Of a DNA stretch of 6,833 nt, positions 5,911 to 6,833 are shown piece after piece. The DNA lies in assembly GCA_002308635.1 (NCBI GenBank), contig DBWG01000160.1, forward strand, positions 248-7,080, written 5' to 3'. The notes beneath the pieces are model-generated. The model made no database searches. It had not been told where the DNA came from and saw only the letters and a list, made by a program, of their open reading frames with translations. The stretch comes from Ruminococcaceae bacterium UBA1244 (GTDB lineage Bacteria; Bacillota; Clostridia; Oscillospirales; Acutalibacteraceae). The translations under genes and the position numbers were made by a program. The number at the start of each line of letters is the position of its first letter. Positions within the stretch are counted from its first letter, which is position 1.

Positions 5911-6602
5911 CATTTCATTTTATTTCTGAGAGAAACAGCGATCTTTGCAAAGCTGATTCTGACCGGCACACTGTCATCCGGTGGAGAGTCTGCGGTACAC
6001 ACTGCGAATTTATAGCCTTCGTCAGCATTGTACTCCTTGAAGTAATAGTTTCTGCCGTCAACGTTCTGCTTTACGTCTATGCCGTCACTGCGCAGATCAA
6101 TGCAGAAATCATCCAAATTCAGCTCAAAACCCAGTCCGGTAACCTTCATAAAGCTTTCTTTCAAAGTCCAGTAGCGGAAAAACAGATCGTTTCTGCTTGT
6201 GCGGTCGGGACAGGCTGAGATCGCCTCGTACTCCTCGTGAAAAAAGAAACGGGCGGCGATCTGCATATCAATATCCGTTATCTGTTCAACGTCACAGCCG
6301 ACATCCTTATCCGACACGGCGCAGAATACCATATTGCCGGAATGTGAGAGATTGAACCGGACACTGCTGTTTTTAAGGCATGGTTTCTGATTCTGAACGT
6401 ATATTATCTCTTTGTCGGAAACACCCTCAAGAGTCAACGCATAATCAAGCAGGACACCTGCACCGAGGGACAGGCGTTTATCCTTCGGGAACACCATTTT
6501 GTCGATCTTGTCCCTGCGGTATTGCGGCATAACGGCATACAAAGAGCAGAACAGCATATTGTTTTCAAGCTCGTCAGTGCAGGCAATGTAAGTTTTTAGC
6601 AT
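5910..6602 (-). CDS. Sfp-type 4'-phosphopantetheinyl transferase
   Basis: Enzyme that moves the 4'-phosphopantetheine arm of coenzyme A onto a serine of an acyl or peptidyl carrier protein, with magnesium. The 230 residues match the Sfp subfamily (about 220-240) rather than the short AcpS (about 120). Family motifs appear in order: QKP (72-74), FNLSHS (83-88), VGCDVE (101-106, with magnesium ligands D104 and E106), and WTLKESFMK (145-153, including K148, E149 and K153). The start ATG at 6602 has AAGGAAG (6611-6617, minus strand) 8 bases upstream; an upstream in-frame ATG at 6668 lies in the tRNA terminator and is rejected. Its targets are unknown: no carrier protein, NRPS or PKS gene is visible here. 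It is followed by the unknown gene after 12 bases. I saw no clear promoter between the tRNA terminator and the start. Confidence 0.93.
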   Translation of the reverse strand: MLKTYIACTDELENNMLFCSLYAVMPQYRRDKIDKMVFPKDKRLSLGAGVLLDYALTLEGVSDKEIIYVQNQKPCLKNSSVRFNLSHSGNMVFCAVSDKDVGCDVEQITDIDMQIAARFFFHEEYEAISACPDRTSRNDLFFRYWTLKESFMKVTGLGFELNLDDFCIDLRSDGIDVKQNVDGRNYYFKEYNADEGYKFAVCTADSPPDDSVPVRISFAKIAVSLRNKMK

Positions 6603-6651
6603 AGCGGTTTCTTCCTTAGAAAGTTTTGTGGTCTGTTTGCTATTGTTCCGC

Positions 6652-6690
6652 AAAAAAACTAAAGGCAAAAAGCCTTAGCTTTCTGCCTTT
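6652..6690 (-). terminator. Intrinsic terminator after tRNA-Pro
   Basis: Read on the minus strand, AAAGGCA and TGCCTTT form an outer stem, a mismatch follows, and AAAGC/GCTTT form an inner stem closed by the tetraloop TAAG (all within 6661-6690). The next bases are AG and then seven T (complement of 6652-6658). It begins 7 bases after the tRNA 3' base and stands between the tRNA and the phosphopantetheinyl transferase. Confidence 0.85.
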
Positions 6691-6697
6691 TCCGAAA

Positions 6698-6771
6698 TCG
6701 AGGTGACAGGATTTGAACCTGCGGCCTCTACGTCCCGAACGTAGCGCTCCACCAAACTGAGCTACACCTCG
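6698..6771 (-). tRNA. tRNA-Pro, anticodon CGG
   Basis: Complete 74-base cloverleaf on the minus strand. The acceptor CGAGGTG (from 6771) pairs with CACCTCG (6705-6699), followed by discriminator A. The D stem is GCTC/GAGC. The anticodon stem CTACG/CGTAG encloses the loop TTCGGGA, giving anticodon CGG, which reads the proline codon CCG, with G at position 37 as usual for proline. The T arm is GCAGG-TTCAAAT-CCTGT. The 3' CCA is not encoded; TTT follows the discriminator, so CCA must be added by the nucleotidyltransferase. It lies 38 bases downstream of another tRNA and is probably cotranscribed with it. Confidence 0.97.
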
Positions 6772-6777
6772 TTTTTT

Positions 6778-6808
6778 AAAGCCTTGAATTTACATTCAAG
6801 GCTTTTTT
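6778..6808. terminator. Perfect 12-bp hairpin between two tRNA genes
   Basis: AAAGCCTTGAAT (6778-6789) pairs without mismatch with ATTCAAGGCTTT (6794-6805) around the loop TTAC. A T run (6803-6808) follows on the plus strand, so as an intrinsic terminator it points against the tRNA genes. On the minus strand, the direction of the tRNAs, it is followed by TTTAAAAAA, giving only three T. It may be a weak minus-strand terminator, a block to antisense transcription, or a processing hairpin in the tRNA precursor. Confidence 0.55.
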
Positions 6809-6809
6809 G

Positions 6810-6833
6810 TGGCTGGGGAATAGGGATTCGAAC
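6810..6833 (-). tRNA. Partial tRNA 3' end with encoded CCA (possibly tRNA-Gln)
   Basis: The window edge cuts this gene. The minus strand reads GTTCGAAT, a T-loop, then the T-stem half CCCTA, the acceptor half TTCCCCA, discriminator G and an encoded CCA (6812-6810). The anticodon is outside the window. An acceptor that would begin TGGGGAA, with a U1-A72 pair and G73, fits glutamine tRNAs best, but this is only an inference. Confidence 0.85.

Noticed and set aside
5331..6218. Long plus-strand open frame of 295 codons
   Set aside because: It lies antisense across the unknown gene and most of the transferase, whose motifs, starts and ribosome binding sites are clear. Its product is Phe/Ser/Val-rich, as expected of an antisense shadow, and no ribosome binding site or family motif is visible.
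1..6833. CRISPR arrays, insertion sequences, prophage or integration sites next to the tRNA genes
   Set aside because: No direct repeat series, transposase, integrase or repeated tRNA 3' end was found; the tRNA flank is a terminator and a housekeeping-type gene.

Overview
The window reads as core chromosome of a low-to-mid GC Gram-positive anaerobe of the class Clostridia, most likely a Ruminococcus-like member of the Oscillospiraceae. The grounds are the der-plsY gene order typical of Firmicutes, strong AGGAGG/AGGTGA-type ribosome binding sites, GTG and TTG starts, a Clp ATPase with a ClpE-like zinc-finger N-terminus, and the general character of the proteins. The genus is an inference from style; no sequence comparison was run.

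Left part, plus strand. The window opens inside der (GTPase EngA), of which only the C-terminal end with the KH-like domain is present. It is followed closely by plsY (acyl-phosphate:glycerol-3-phosphate acyltransferase), which ends at an intrinsic terminator (about 1156-1201). A short intergenic region holds a well-formed extended -10 promoter (1339-1367). This starts a second plus-strand unit: a CvpA-family membrane protein, pgsA (CDP-alcohol phosphatidyltransferase) and a large two-domain Clp ATPase (clpE-like). PlsY makes lysophosphatidic acid and PgsA commits CDP-diacylglycerol to phosphatidylglycerol. Two steps of phospholipid synthesis therefore lie in neighbouring transcription units, and the second step shares its unit with a proteostasis gene.

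Middle. The clpE-like gene converges on a minus-strand pair. Between them lies a 10-bp GC-containing hairpin with T-rich tracts on both sides, a probable bidirectional terminator (about 5193-5244).

Right part, minus strand. In transcription order, right to left, there is the 3' end of a tRNA with encoded CCA (cut by the window edge, possibly tRNA-Gln), a perfect 12-bp hairpin, tRNA-Pro(CGG) without encoded CCA, a strong terminator, an Sfp-type 4'-phosphopantetheinyl transferase, and a 209-residue protein of unknown family. The unknown protein's ribosome binding site touches the transferase stop codon, so the two are probably translated together.

I see no CRISPR array, insertion sequence, prophage or integrase. 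The best candidates for something undescribed are the unrecognised 209-residue protein coupled to the phosphopantetheinyl transferase, and the regulatory layout tRNA - terminator - transferase. The rest is ordinary housekeeping sequence.
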